Shown here one piece after another: positions 11,376 to 20,059 of a stretch of DNA of 64,000 nt. Each line of letters starts with the position of its first letter. Positions within the stretch are counted from its first letter, which is position 1. Made by a program: the position numbers and the translations under genes. The notes below the pieces were generated by a model. That model was given only the letters and a program-made list of their open reading frames with translations. It searched no databases and was not told the origin of the DNA. Source of the stretch: Ancylobacter amanitiformis (GTDB lineage: Bacteria > Pseudomonadota > Alphaproteobacteria > Rhizobiales > Xanthobacteraceae); the NCBI RefSeq assembly GCF_030814815.1, contig NZ_JAUSVR010000006.1:1-64000 (forward strand), read 5' to 3'.

Positions 11376-12971
11376 ATGCCCGACCTTGCCCCCGAATCGC
11401 CCGCCTCCAACGCCCCCGACTGGTCCGTCTCGGAACTCTCCGGCGCGCTCAAGCGCACGGTGGAGGAATCCTTCGGCCATGTGCGGGTGCGCGGGGAAAT
11501 CTCCGGCTATCGCGGGCCGCATTCCTCGGGCCACGCCTATTTCAGCCTGAAGGACGCCAATGCCCGCATCGATGCCGTGGTGTGGAAGGGCGTGTTCGGC
11601 CGGCTCAGGCTGAAGCCCGAGGAAGGGCTGGAAGTGGTCGCCATCGGGCGCATCACTACCTTTCCCGGTAAGTCCTCCTACCAGATCGTCATCGAGCAGA
11701 TCGAATTCGCCGGCGCCGGCGCCATCATGGCGATGCTGGAGGAAAGAAAGCGCCGGCTCGCCAGCGAGGGCCTGTTCGATGGCGCGCGCAAGCGCCGCCC
11801 GCCTTTCCTTCCGCGCGTCATCGGCGTCGTCACCTCGCCGACCGGGGCGGTGATCCGCGACATCCTGCACCGCCTGTCGGATCGCTTCCCGCGCCATGTG
11901 CTGGTGTGGCCGGTGCGGGTGCAGGGCGACACCAGCGGGGCCGAGGTGGCGGCGGCCATTCGCGGCTTCAACGCCATCGCGCCCGGCGGCCCGATTCCGC
12001 GTCCGGACGTGCTCATCGTCGCGCGCGGCGGCGGCTCGCTGGAGGATCTGCTCGGCTTCTCCGAGGAGAGCGTGGTGCGGGCAGCGGCCGAGAGCGCCAT
12101 TCCATTGATCGCCGCGGTCGGCCACGAGACCGACGTGACGCTGATCGACTTCGCCGCGGACGTGCGCGCGCCCACCCCCACCGCCGCCGCCGAAATGGCG
12201 GTGCCGGTGCGCGGCGAGCTTCTCGCCGAGATCGGCAGCCTCAAGGCCCGGCTCGGCGGGGCGCTGGCGCGCGGCACGGAGCGGCGCCGGGCCGAACTGC
12301 GCGCGCTGGGGCGCCTGCTGCCGGGCGCGGATACGCTGCTCGCGGTGCCGCGCCAGCGCCTCGATGTCGCCGGCCAGCGTCTGCCGCGCGCGCTCAAGGC
12401 CAATGCGGGGGCGCATCGCCTGCGCCTCACCCGGCTTGAGGGGCGGCTCGGCCCCGAGCGGCTCGCCGCTGTCATCGAGCGGCGACGCGAGCGGTTCGGC
12501 CTGTTCGCCAGCCGGCTCGCCAGCGCGCTGCGCGCCAATGCGAGCGCGCATCGCGAACGCCATGCGCGCTCGCGCGAGCGGCTGGAGGGCGCGCATGCCC
12601 GCCTGCTGCCGAGCTTCAACCGGGCGGGGGCGGAGCGCCGCCGCCGGCTGAAGGCGCTGGAACAGCTGATGCAGGCGCTGTCCTACAAGGGCGTGCTCGC
12701 GCGGGGCTATGCGCTGGTGCGCGATGCCGCGGGCGAGCCGATCCACGCCGCCCGCCAGATCGCCGCCGGGCAGGCGCTGGAGATCGAATTCCACGACGGT
12801 CGCCTCGCCGCCACGGCCGGTCCGGCGGGCGCCTCGGGGGAGCCGCCGCCTGCCGCGCCCGGCTCGCCGGCGCCGTCGTCATCCGGCCGTCCGCGCGCGG
12901 CCCGGGCGGGCGCCCGCAAGGCCAAGGCCTTGCCGGACAAGGACGCGCAGCCCACCTTGTTCGAGAGCTAG
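11376..12971 (+). CDS. xseA: exodeoxyribonuclease VII large subunit
   Basis: The 531-residue protein begins with an OB-fold ([29 protein letters not shown]) and has the catalytic region [26 protein letters not shown], with [21 protein letters not shown] and [28 protein letters not shown] long Arg/Ala-rich coiled-coil region follows (about 280-430). The Ala/Pro/Ser-rich extension of about 50 residues at the C-terminus is longer than in E. coli. With XseB it degrades single-stranded DNA bidirectionally. The small subunit gene is not in this window. A perfect 16-bp palindrome after the stop may end transcription. Confidence 0.95.
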   Translation: MPDLAPESPASNAPDWSVSELSGALKRTVEESFGHVRVRGEISGYRGPHSSGHAYFSLKDANARIDAVVWKGVFGRLRLKPEEGLEVVAIGRITTFPGKSSYQIVIEQIEFAGAGAIMAMLEERKRRLASEGLFDGARKRRPPFLPRVIGVVTSPTGAVIRDILHRLSDRFPRHVLVWPVRVQGDTSGAEVAAAIRGFNAIAPGGPIPRPDVLIVARGGGSLEDLLGFSEESVVRAAAESAIPLIAAVGHETDVTLIDFAADVRAPTPTAAAEMAVPVRGELLAEIGSLKARLGGALARGTERRRAELRALGRLLPGADTLLAVPRQRLDVAGQRLPRALKANAGAHRLRLTRLEGRLGPERLAAVIERRRERFGLFASRLASALRANASAHRERHARSRERLEGAHARLLPSFNRAGAERRRRLKALEQLMQALSYKGVLARGYALVRDAAGEPIHAARQIAAGQALEIEFHDGRLAATAGPAGASGEPPPAAPGSPAPSSSGRPRAARAGARKAKALPDKDAQPTLFES

Positions 12972-13069
12972 CATTTTCCAGCGACGTGGATTCCGGTTCG
13001 CGTGAAGAAAATGCGTCAAACCAAGAATCTGGAGCTTTTCCGGTGAACCGGAATTCACCGGAAAAGCTC
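12972..13069. repeat. dispersed alphaproteobacterial intergenic palindromic repeat
   Basis: Two inverted repeats stand side by side directly after the xseA stop: gcattttc (12972-12979) with gaaaatgc (13008-13015), and a perfect 16-bp arm pair at 13032-13047 and 13054-13069 around ccggaa. The whole, including the linking ggttcgcgtgaagaaaatgc string, resembles a repeat I know from many Rhizobiales intergenic regions. It probably doubles as a stem-loop terminator for xseA. Confidence 0.7.
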
Positions 13070-13148
13070 TGGCGAACGCGCCGATCGGATGGCCGCGCAG
13101 TCGGATCGGGTGGCGTGTTCTCTTTCAATGATGCAGAGCGGTTGCGTT

Positions 13149-13190
13149 TCCGGGTCTGCATCTCCGGGTCCGCGTCTCCGGGCCTGCGTC
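13149..13190. repeat. 14-bp tandem repeat, three copies
   Basis: Units tccgggtctgcatc, tccgggtccgcgtc and tccgggcctgcgtc are contiguous in the xseA-DUF2093 intergenic region. The function is unknown; slippage origin is likely. Confidence 0.85.
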
Positions 13191-13270
13191 TCGCCTGCGC
13201 AGGGCGCTTGCCCGACAGGCCCTGGTCTCTCTATGGTGTGCCCCGTCAACCAACAAGGAGGAGCGGCATC

Positions 13271-13495
13271 ATGAACCGCTTCGAGCGTTTCTCCGCCTCG
13301 GGTGAAGCCGAGGTGCGTTATCTCGATGGCGACTTCCGGGTCGTGCGTCCGGGCACATTCGTACGCTGCGCGGTGACCGGCCAGCCGATTCCGCTCGACG
13401 AACTGCGCTACTGGAGCGTCGATCTGCAGGAAGCCTATGCGAGCCCGCAGGCCGTGCTCGCCCGGATGCACCCGGACCGCGTGCGCCCGGGCTGA
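13271..13495 (+). CDS. DUF2093 domain protein
   Basis: The 74-residue product has the DUF2093 pattern: AEVRYLDGDFRVVRPGTFVRCAVTG followed by PLDELRYWSVDLQEAYASP. A strong AAGGAGG lies upstream of ATG 13271. This family is small, restricted largely to Rhizobiales and often found next to lpxK, as here (convergent). The single Cys in FVRCAVTG resembles half of a metal knuckle, but no second pair is present. Function unknown. Confidence 0.85.
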   Translation: MNRFERFSASGEAEVRYLDGDFRVVRPGTFVRCAVTGQPIPLDELRYWSVDLQEAYASPQAVLARMHPDRVRPG

Positions 13496-13528
13496 CGGCC
13501 GCGCCGGGCGCCGGCGCGTCGGGCCGGT

Positions 13529-14533
13529 TCAGCCGAGGATGCCGGACAGCATGTGGTCGAGCGCCTTGACGCTCTGCGGTTCGAGCGCAAGGCGCACCGG
13601 CAGCACCTCCGACGCGTCGAGCAGCTTTTCCCCCACCTCCGTGCCGGCGAGCCGGACCGCGTCCTTCTCCGTTGTCACCAGCGTGAGGTCGTGGGACCTG
13701 GCCTCGGCCAGCAGGCCGGCCACCTCGGCCAGCGTGTACACGTGGTGGTCGGGAAAGGGGCGGGTGAGGATGGGCAGCACGCCGAGCGCGCGCAGCGTCT
13801 CGAAGAACTTGGCTGGCCGGCCGATGCCCGCATAGGCCAGCACGCGCCGGCCGAACAGCCGGGCCACCGCCTGGGCATCCGGGGCGAGCCGCCCGCGCAG
13901 CACCACCACGCCCGCGCCATAGCCGTCGCGCGCCACCCGCTCGCCGGGCGCGCCCTCGCCGACCACGAGCAGCGCCTGTGCGTGCTCCAGCTGGGGGCCG
14001 AGCGGGGCGCGCAGCGGGCCGGCGGGCACGCACAGGCCATTGCCGACCCCGACCCCGGCATCGACCACGAGGATGGACAGCGCCTTGGCCAGCGCCGGGT
14101 TCTGGAACCCGTCATCCATCACGACGACATCGGCGCCGTCCTGGGCGGCGAACTGGGCGCCGGCGAGGCGGTCGCGCGCCACATAGGTCGGCGCCACGCG
14201 CGCGATCAGCAGCGGCTCGTCGCCGACATCGCGCGCCTGGTGCAGCAGCGGGTCCACCTGCACCGGGCCACGCTCGCGCCCGCCATAGCCCCGCGTGAGC
14301 ACGCAGGGACGGTGCTTGGCGGCGATCAGGCGACGGGCGAGATGGATCACCGTCGGCGTCTTGCCGGCGCCGCCCACGGTCGGGTTGCCGATGCAGATGA
14401 CGGGAATGCCGACCTCCGAGCCCGCCGCCTTCAGGCGCGCCAGGGTCACCGCGCCCAGCGCGGCGCCGAGCGGCGCCAGCAGCCGCGCCGTCGTGCTCGG
14501 CTCGCGTCGCCACCAGAAGTCGGGCGCGTGCAT
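13529..14533 (-). CDS. lpxK: tetraacyldisaccharide 4'-kinase
   Basis: This 334-residue inner-membrane kinase phosphorylates the 4' position of the lipid A disaccharide. The ATP-binding loop is GNPTVGGAGKTP (49-60), and ADVVVMDDGFQNPAL matches the conserved DDGxQ motif with catalytic Asp. A hydrophobic N-terminal segment (ARLLAPLGAALGAVTLARL) anchors it. It is the last gene of the cysQ-DUF4170-DUF374-waaA-lpxK run, 5 bp after waaA, so it is translationally close to it. Start 14533 gives the family N-terminus. Confidence 0.95.
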   Translation of the reverse strand: MHAPDFWWRREPSTTARLLAPLGAALGAVTLARLKAAGSEVGIPVICIGNPTVGGAGKTPTVIHLARRLIAAKHRPCVLTRGYGGRERGPVQVDPLLHQARDVGDEPLLIARVAPTYVARDRLAGAQFAAQDGADVVVMDDGFQNPALAKALSILVVDAGVGVGNGLCVPAGPLRAPLGPQLEHAQALLVVGEGAPGERVARDGYGAGVVVLRGRLAPDAQAVARLFGRRVLAYAGIGRPAKFFETLRALGVLPILTRPFPDHHVYTLAEVAGLLAEARSHDLTLVTTEKDAVRLAGTEVGEKLLDASEVLPVRLALEPQSVKALDHMLSGILG

Positions 14534-14538
14534 GTTCC

Positions 14539-15834
14539 TCAGCGCCTCTCCAGTCGGATCTGCACCAGATAGGGATCGATGGCGGCGAGGGACCGGTCCA
14601 GGGCGCCGCCGAAGCTCTCGATGGTCGCCTGCGCGGCCTCCACCATGTGCTGACGCGCCGCGCCATCCGTCAACAGCGTGAAGCTTGCGGCGGCCAGCGA
14701 GGGCGCGTCGCTCACCATCGCGGCGCCCTCGCCGGCGTCCAGCGCGCGGTAGAGATCGTCGAAATTTGTGGTGTGCGGCCCGTGCAGGATGGCGAGGTCG
14801 AGCTTGATCGGCTCGATCGGGTTCTGCCCGCCCTTGCGCGCCAGCGAGCCGCCGAGCAGCGCCACCCGGCCCAGCCGGTAGAACAGGCCGAGCTCGCCGA
14901 TCGTGTCGGCGATGTAGATGGCGGTGCCCCGGTCCGGCAGGTAGCCGTCGCTGCGCAGCACCGCCGGGCAACCCGCCTCATTGGCGAGCCGCGCCACCTC
15001 GGGCCCGCGCTCGGGATGGCGCGGGGCGATGACGGTGATGAGGCCCGGCACGCGTTCGGCGAGCTGCCGATGCGCCTCGATGACGATTTCCTCCTCGCCC
15101 GGATGGGTGGAGGCGGCGACCAGCGCGGTGCGCCCGGCCGTGGCATAGCGCAGCCTGTCGAAGGCGATGATGTCGACCGGCGGCGGCGGGGAATCGAATT
15201 TCAGGTTGCCGGTGACGACCACGCGGGGCGCCCCCAGCTGCTTCAGCCGGGCGCCGTCGTCGGGCGCCTGGGCAAGGCACAGATCCACCCGGCCGAGAAG
15301 GGCGCCGGCGCTCGACCCGACCCTCTGCCAGCTGGCGAAGGATTTCGGCGACATGCGCGCATTGACCAGCACCAGCGGAATGCGGCGGGCATTCACCTCC
15401 AGGATGAGGTTGGGCCACAGCTCGGATTCGACCAGCAGCACCAGGTCCGGCCGCCAGTGCTTGAGGAAGCGGCGCACGAACAGGGGTGAATCCAGCGGCA
15501 CGAACTGGTGCACCACATCCGGCGGCAGCCGCGTGGCGGCGAGCCGGGCCGAGGTCACGGTACCGGAGGTGAGCAGCACCTTGAAGCCGCGCCCGCGCAG
15601 CCGGTCGATCAGCGGCAGCACCGCCAGCATCTCGCCGACGCTCGCCCCGTGCAGCCAGATGAGCGGTCCCTTCGGGCGCGCCGCGCTCGCCCGCCCGTAG
15701 CGTTCGCGCATGCGCCCCCGCTCCTCCTTGCCGCGCTTCAGCCGGCGCCACAGCAGCAGCCCGATGAACGGCGTCGCCAGCCAGGTCGCGAAACGGTAGA
15801 GGCGTACGAGCAGGGTGGTCGGCGCCCTAGCCAT
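14539..15834 (-). CDS. waaA: 3-deoxy-D-manno-octulosonic acid transferase (Kdo transferase)
   Basis: The 431-residue GT-B glycosyltransferase adds Kdo to lipid IVA. An N-terminal membrane anchor spans about 10-29, and GPLIWLHGASVGE carries the catalytic Glu68. Further motifs are LLTSGTVTSARL, HQFVPLDSPLFVRRFL, LVESELWPNLI and ALLGGSLARKGGQNPIEP. Start 15834 overlaps the upstream acyltransferase gene by 8 bp, indicating translational coupling. Whether it adds one or two Kdo residues is not deducible. Confidence 0.95.
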   Translation of the reverse strand: MARAPTTLLVRLYRFATWLATPFIGLLLWRRLKRGKEERGRMRERYGRASAARPKGPLIWLHGASVGEMLAVLPLIDRLRGRGFKVLLTSGTVTSARLAATRLPPDVVHQFVPLDSPLFVRRFLKHWRPDLVLLVESELWPNLILEVNARRIPLVLVNARMSPKSFASWQRVGSSAGALLGRVDLCLAQAPDDGARLKQLGAPRVVVTGNLKFDSPPPPVDIIAFDRLRYATAGRTALVAASTHPGEEEIVIEAHRQLAERVPGLITVIAPRHPERGPEVARLANEAGCPAVLRSDGYLPDRGTAIYIADTIGELGLFYRLGRVALLGGSLARKGGQNPIEPIKLDLAILHGPHTTNFDDLYRALDAGEGAAMVSDAPSLAAASFTLLTDGAARQHMVEAAQATIESFGGALDRSLAAIDPYLVQIRLERR

Positions 15835-16540
15835 GCGTGTGGCCACCGGGCGCGGCGGGACGGCCGACCAGTTCCTCGGCGCGGGCCGTGGCGGCTTCGA
15901 GCTGGCGCTGCACCTCGCGGCGATGGATCTCCAGTTCCTCGGTGCCCGCATCGAACGGCACGCGCACCCCGTCGCCGGCCACGACGGCGGCGCGGCCGAA
16001 GGGCAGGTGGATGGCGGCGCGGTCCCAGCTGCGGGCGAGGATGCGGTTCGAGGTCGCGATCGCCACCGGATAGATCGGCCGGCCGGAATGCTTGGCGAGC
16101 GTGACGACGCCGAGGCCGGCGATGCGGGAGATCTTCGGAACGTCGGCGGTCATCGCGACATTGGTGCCCTCGGAGAGGTGACGCAGCATCTCCACCGTCG
16201 CGTTCAGGCCCCCTTTGGTGCGGAAATCGCGGCCCTGCGCGCCCGAGCCGCGCACCGTGCCGATGCCGAGCGCCTCGGCGGCGATGGCGTTCACATCCGC
16301 GTCGGCACTGCGCGAAATCATCACGCGCGCCTTGTGGTACGGCTTGATCAGGAACGGGGTGAGGAAATGCTGGCCATGCCAGAAGGTGAGGATCATCGGC
16401 ACCTGCACGTCGGCGCGCGCGTACAGGTCGAAGGGCTCCATCACCACATCTTGGGTTCGCCAGACGAAACGCAGATAGGACGCCATGCCGCGCCCGAGCA
16501 CGGTTCGCACTACCTGCGAGGAGCGCAGCTTACGCCACAT
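15827..16540 (-). CDS. DUF374 lysophospholipid acyltransferase-family protein
   Basis: The 237-residue protein matches the DUF374 (LPLAT-like) family: ILTFWHGQHFLTPFLIK contains the WHG form of the acyltransferase HX4D-like block, with MISRSADADVNA and a VRGSGAQGRDFRTKGG segment, then VAMTADVP. The family lies beside waaA and lpxK in Rhizobiales and is thought to act in outer-membrane lipid biosynthesis; acceptor and acyl donor are unproven. It overlaps waaA by 8 bp and follows DUF4170 by 18 bp. Confidence 0.88.
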   Translation of the reverse strand: MWRKLRSSQVVRTVLGRGMASYLRFVWRTQDVVMEPFDLYARADVQVPMILTFWHGQHFLTPFLIKPYHKARVMISRSADADVNAIAAEALGIGTVRGSGAQGRDFRTKGGLNATVEMLRHLSEGTNVAMTADVPKISRIAGLGVVTLAKHSGRPIYPVAIATSNRILARSWDRAAIHLPFGRAAVVAGDGVRVPFDAGTEELEIHRREVQRQLEAATARAEELVGRPAAPGGHTHG

Positions 16541-16558
16541 ATGTCTGATGCCGGCGCG

Positions 16559-16795
16559 TCAGCTGGCAGGGGTGCTGGCTTCCGGGTCCAGCAGCCGATG
16601 CAGGTGAACGACGAAATAGCGCATCTGGGCGTTGTCGACGGTCTGCTGCGCCTTCGCCTTCCAGGCGGCGTGGGCGGTCGCATAGTTCGGGAAGATCCCG
16701 ACCAGGTCGAGCTTGTCGAGATCCTTGAAGGTCACGCCGTCGAGCTTTTCGAGTTCGCCGCCGAAGACAAGGTGAAGGAGCTGGGGGTTCGTCAT
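16559..16795 (-). CDS. DUF4170 protein
   Basis: This 78-residue protein has the DUF4170 pattern LHLVFGGELEKLDGVTFKDLDKLDLVGIFPNYATAHAAWKAKAQQTVDNA (split over the chain) and YFVVHLHRLLDP near the C-terminus. It looks like a small soluble alpha/beta protein. It is conserved in this position between cysQ and the DUF374 gene in Rhizobiales. Function unknown; genomic context suggests a link to lipid A or envelope work. Confidence 0.85.
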   Translation of the reverse strand: MTNPQLLHLVFGGELEKLDGVTFKDLDKLDLVGIFPNYATAHAAWKAKAQQTVDNAQMRYFVVHLHRLLDPEASTPAS

Positions 16796-16851
16796 GGTCT
16801 CGATTGCTGCCGTTGTTTGCGATCCGCGTGGCTCGCCCTGCGCCTCCGCCG

Positions 16852-17736
16852 TCAGCGCGCCGCGTCCAGAAGGGACGGGTACAGCCGGGGCCCCGCCGAG
16901 ACCAGTGCCCCGTGCCGCGGAACCGGTGCATTATAGGCGAGAGCCAAGCCGTCGAGCGTCGTCAGGCGTCCACCCGCTTCGTGCACCAAAAGGTCGGCGG
17001 CGGCAAGATCCCAGTCGTGTCCGTTAGGGGAAGCGAAGGCGGCATCCAGCTCGCCGGTGGCCACCCGCGCGATGCGCAAGGCCAGCGAGCGGATGCGCGT
17101 GACCCGGCGCAGCGGCGCAAGCGGGGCGATCCGCCCGTCAATATGGTTGAGCCAGGGGGCAGGGCCGTCGGCCAGCGCGCCCGATACCGTGCCGGCCTGC
17201 GAGGCCCGGATCGGCTGGCCGTTGCGCGTCGCCCCACCCCCGCGCACGGCGATGAACAATTCCTCGGTGAGGGGGGCGAACAGCGCGCCGGCGATCGGCC
17301 GCCCGTCCTCCACCAGCGCCGCCTCGACGCACCAGTCGGACCCGCCGGCCATGTAGGCGCGCGTCCCGTCGATCGGGTCGACGATCCACACCCGCCGTCG
17401 CGCCAGCCGCGAGGGCTCGTCCACCGTCTCCTCGGACAGCCAGCCATAGGTGGGGGAGAGCCGGCCGAGGCGCTCGCGCAGCATCCGGTCGACGGCGATG
17501 TCCGCTTCGGTGACCGGCGAATCATTGTGCTTCGACCAGGATTTGACGCCCGCGCGAAACATCTCCACCGCCACCGCGCCGGCCGCCACCACGGCTTCCG
17601 CGAGGTGCTGCGCCGCCATGGCCGGCTCGGCGAGCGGATCGGCGAGCGGATCGGGCGTCGGCGTGTGGGGCAGGTGCTGCGGCTCGGCGAAGGGCGCGCG
17701 GCGATCGGCGGGGGAGGGGGCGGAACTGTCGGTCAT
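16852..17736 (-). CDS. cysQ: 3'(2'),5'-bisphosphate nucleotidase / inositol monophosphatase family
   Basis: The 294-residue protein carries the Mg/Li-sensitive phosphatase motifs WLSEETVDE (Glu102-103), IVDPIDGTRAYMAG (Asp120, Asp123) and GHDWDLAAADLLVHEAGG. These give CysQ-type activity on 3'-phosphoadenosine phosphate, or inositol phosphatase. The first about 40 residues are Pro/Asp-rich, with a duplicated ADPLADPL encoded by a 12-bp tandem repeat (17628-17651). An internal ATG at 17619 would remove this tail, and neither start has a good ribosome binding site. It heads the lipid A cluster. Confidence 0.85.
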   Translation of the reverse strand: MTDSSAPSPADRRAPFAEPQHLPHTPTPDPLADPLAEPAMAAQHLAEAVVAAGAVAVEMFRAGVKSWSKHNDSPVTEADIAVDRMLRERLGRLSPTYGWLSEETVDEPSRLARRRVWIVDPIDGTRAYMAGGSDWCVEAALVEDGRPIAGALFAPLTEELFIAVRGGGATRNGQPIRASQAGTVSGALADGPAPWLNHIDGRIAPLAPLRRVTRIRSLALRIARVATGELDAAFASPNGHDWDLAAADLLVHEAGGRLTTLDGLALAYNAPVPRHGALVSAGPRLYPSLLDAAR

Positions 17737-17949
17737 GGCCGGGGCATAAGCGCTGAGGCTGGTGGCGGCAATGGGGCATATCGTCGGAGAGCCGCCCGGT
17801 GACAAGGTTTCGTCAAGCATGGCAGCGGAAAGCTCGCCGGGATCCGCCCGCCGAGAATCGTCAACCATGTCCCTTAAGCGGGCGGGGGGAGGGCCGCGCC
17901 TAGGGTTCGCCCAGTGACCGGGGCCGTCAGAGCCTGAAAACCGGCAGGG

Positions 17950-18567
17950 ATGAACATGATGCGTCAGATGAGAGCGGAGGCGCGCTCCGCGTGCCCGACC
18001 GAACCACGTCCGGCCTATCCCTTTGTTGCGCTGGAGCGTCCGTCCGGCGCCGGGGAGTGGCCCATCGCCTTCCAGTCGCTCGATCCGGGCGCCGATAACG
18101 GCGTGCGGCTGATCGAGCTGCACCGCGACCACCTGGTGCTGCGCCGTCGCGTGGCGGGTGTGCCGATGAAGCTCCGGCTGGACCTCTCCGCCTATGAGGG
18201 CCTCGCGGTGGCCCTGCTCGATCCGGAGGGCGAGGGCGAGGGTGTCGCCATCGTGCTGGTGCATGCCGATCCCGGCCTGTGCGTGACGCTCTATTCCGCC
18301 CCGCATATCGACGACGTGGTCGCCGAATGGCGGCGCTGGACCGCCGATCTCGGCCTGCCCATGCTGGTGACGGAGGAGGACGGCACGCGCCACCCGGCCT
18401 ATGCGATGATCGGGCGGCTGTCGGTCGGCACCAGCGGCGCGCGGCGCCGCCGCCGCGGCGCTTTGAAGCACCGCCGCCCGACCGTTTTCCGCCGTCGCGC
18501 CCCGGGCCGGCCCGTGGCCGGGCTGGCCGTGCATCGCGGCGAGCGCGAACTGATCGCCCGCGAATGA
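17950..18567 (+). CDS. DUF6101 family protein
   Basis: The 205-residue protein begins after ggcagg. It has a beta-rich core (GVRLIELHRDHLVLRRRVAGVPMKLRLDLSAYEGLAVAL) and a basic C-terminus rich in Arg (RRRRRGALKHRRPTVFRRRAPGR), the pattern of the Rhizobiales DUF6101 family. No catalytic motif or signal peptide is visible. The basic tail could bind nucleic acid or lipid; that is speculation. It is transcribed away from cysQ, with 213 bp between their starts. Confidence 0.7.
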   Translation: MNMMRQMRAEARSACPTEPRPAYPFVALERPSGAGEWPIAFQSLDPGADNGVRLIELHRDHLVLRRRVAGVPMKLRLDLSAYEGLAVALLDPEGEGEGVAIVLVHADPGLCVTLYSAPHIDDVVAEWRRWTADLGLPMLVTEEDGTRHPAYAMIGRLSVGTSGARRRRRGALKHRRPTVFRRRAPGRPVAGLAVHRGERELIARE

Positions 18568-18595
18568 GCCGGCCGGCAGGTTGTGCTCGCAATGT

Positions 18596-18623
18596 CATGG
18601 TGCAAACGTCATGCTGCAAACGT
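18596..18623. repeat. 14-bp tandem repeat, two copies
   Basis: catggtgcaaacgt and catgctgcaaacgt are adjacent, with a third partial catgct after them, in the intergenic region after the DUF6101 gene. Confidence 0.85.
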
Positions 18624-18675
18624 CATGCTCGACGCGCCGGGCTCGAAACGAGGCGGCGCTTCCTGCTAGACTGAC

Positions 18676-18738
18676 GTGGCATTCGATACCGACTTGGCGT
18701 TCGATATTGACTTGGCGTTCCAGACCGACTTGGCGTTA
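18676..18738. repeat. 18-bp tandem repeat, 3.5 copies
   Basis: Units gtggcattcgataccgac, ttggcgttcgatattgac, ttggcgttccagaccgac and a partial ttggcgtta lie 42-104 bp before the next gene. Substitutions between copies suggest it is not recent. It may overlap the promoter of the 116-residue secreted protein. Confidence 0.85.
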
Positions 18739-18779
18739 TCCCTGATTTCCCCGCGACCGCCCGTGTCCAGAGAGGCACC

Positions 18780-19130
18780 ATGAAGCACACGCTGTCCATC
18801 ACCCTGACCCTTTTCCTGCTTGGCGCGGCACCGGCCGCCATGGCCGGGCCCTGCGAACAGGCGGTCAAGGATACCCAGGCGGCCCTGGATCGCGTGATTG
18901 CCGACATCGCGGCGCTCTCGCCGACAGCGCCGGAGAGCGAAGGCGCGCTGCTCAGCCATGATCCCTCTCCGGAGGGCATCGCCAAGGAGGAAGCCGAGCT
19001 TGGCGACGGCGTGGCGCCCGAGAAGGCGCTGGAAGCGCTGGAACGCGCCCGCACCGCGGCCGCGGCTGGCGACGAGGATGGCTGCCAGAAATACGTTGCC
19101 GCCGCGCGCGACGCGATCGGTCTTCAGTAG
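18780..19130 (+). CDS. small secreted helical protein (116 aa)
   Basis: A clear Sec signal peptide (MKHTLSITLTLFLLGAAPAAMA) precedes a mature protein of about 94 residues with two Cys (PCEQAVKDTQ near the start, DGCQKYVAAARDAIG near the end), suitable for one disulfide in the periplasm. The chain is Ala/Glu-rich and probably all-helical. I do not recognise a family. An 18-bp tandem repeat lies just upstream. Confidence 0.75.
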   Translation: MKHTLSITLTLFLLGAAPAAMAGPCEQAVKDTQAALDRVIADIAALSPTAPESEGALLSHDPSPEGIAKEEAELGDGVAPEKALEALERARTAAAAGDEDGCQKYVAAARDAIGLQ

Positions 19131-19265
19131 CGCCGGACGCCCGGAGCGGGCGCCCGCATTCGTGCGCGGACAAACGCGCCCGTCTCGGGAAGCACGCTAT
19201 GTGACGGCACCGGTGAAGGCCGGCCCTTGGCGGGTGGGAGCCGCCGCGCGCGGGGGCAGTGGGGC

Positions 19266-19946
19266 TCAATCGCCCCCTTGTGCGGCGAACGGCTGGATGA
19301 TGTGGTCGTGAAAGGCGTAGGCGGTCAGCGCCAGCGCCGCCAGCAGCAGGCAGGCGCCGCCAACCGCCGGGCTGAGGCCCACCCCATGCAGCATGACCGC
19401 CCCGAGCGCGGCGCCGCTGACGAAAGTGACCCACGAGAACGCGTAGAGCGAAGCCTCCTTCGGGCCCTCCTTGCCGGCCATCCTGCGCGCCAGCGCCTGC
19501 CCGCAGCTGACCAGCGCGCCGGTGACGAAGCTCTTGCCGATATCGGCGCCGGCGATCACCTGATGCACGTTGTTCTGCATGCCCATGGCGGTGGCGATCG
19601 GCAGCAGGGCAAGGAAGCCGACGCCCGCGAGCGTCAGCACCGTCGCCAGCGCGAACAACGCCACCTCGGTGGAGAGCACCGCCACCAGCTTCCAGTCGCC
19701 GACGGCGTCGCAGACCACGGCGCCCAGAAAGGCGCCGAGGATGAAACTTCCGATGACGCCGATCGTGAAGGCGACATGGGCCCAGTCCGCCCCGGCGATC
19801 TGGATGCCGAGCCGCGTGCTGTTGCCGCTCATGAACGACACGTAGAGCCCGCCGAGCTGGGTATAGCCGACCGCGTCGACGAAGCCGGCGATCAGCGTCG
19901 CGAAGGTGGCGAAGATGAACGGGCGGATGCTGACGGGCTTGGACAT
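19266..19946 (-). CDS. YoaK (DUF1275) family membrane protein
   Basis: The 226-residue protein has six hydrophobic segments and the family start FATLIAGFVDAVGYTQLGGLYVSFMSGNSTRLG, with GMQNNVHQ in the second half. The family resembles small transporters, but no substrate is established. The ATG at 19946 abuts a 12-bp tandem repeat (gggcaaaaatcc twice, 19947-19970) with no ribosome binding site. A GTG at 19976 in the same frame would translate the repeat as SGFLPGFLP, so the start is open. Confidence 0.85.
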   Translation of the reverse strand: MSKPVSIRPFIFATFATLIAGFVDAVGYTQLGGLYVSFMSGNSTRLGIQIAGADWAHVAFTIGVIGSFILGAFLGAVVCDAVGDWKLVAVLSTEVALFALATVLTLAGVGFLALLPIATAMGMQNNVHQVIAGADIGKSFVTGALVSCGQALARRMAGKEGPKEASLYAFSWVTFVSGAALGAVMLHGVGLSPAVGGACLLLAALALTAYAFHDHIIQPFAAQGGD

Positions 19947-20003
19947 GGGCAAAAATCCGGGCAAAAATCCGGACACGTGTCCGTGGCGCGGGGGATGGCG
20001 GGA

Positions 20004-20031
20004 GAAGATAAGGGCGCCTCGCGGCGCCCTT
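20004..20031 (-). terminator. terminator after the 129-residue secreted protein gene
   Basis: A perfect 9-bp stem (aagggcgcc with ggcgccctt) has a GCGA loop on the minus strand and is followed by ATCTTCTC. Confidence 0.6.
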
Positions 20032-20059
20032 CACAGGTTCGACGATGGCACGCGCGGGC

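Noticed and set aside
16852-18534. cysQ open frame extended to 560 codons
   Set aside because: The extra 266 codons upstream run through the DUF6101 gene on the other strand and have no sequence pattern of the family.
18676-18738. possible CRISPR-like array
   Set aside because: The 18-bp units are contiguous with no spacers, and no cas genes are present.
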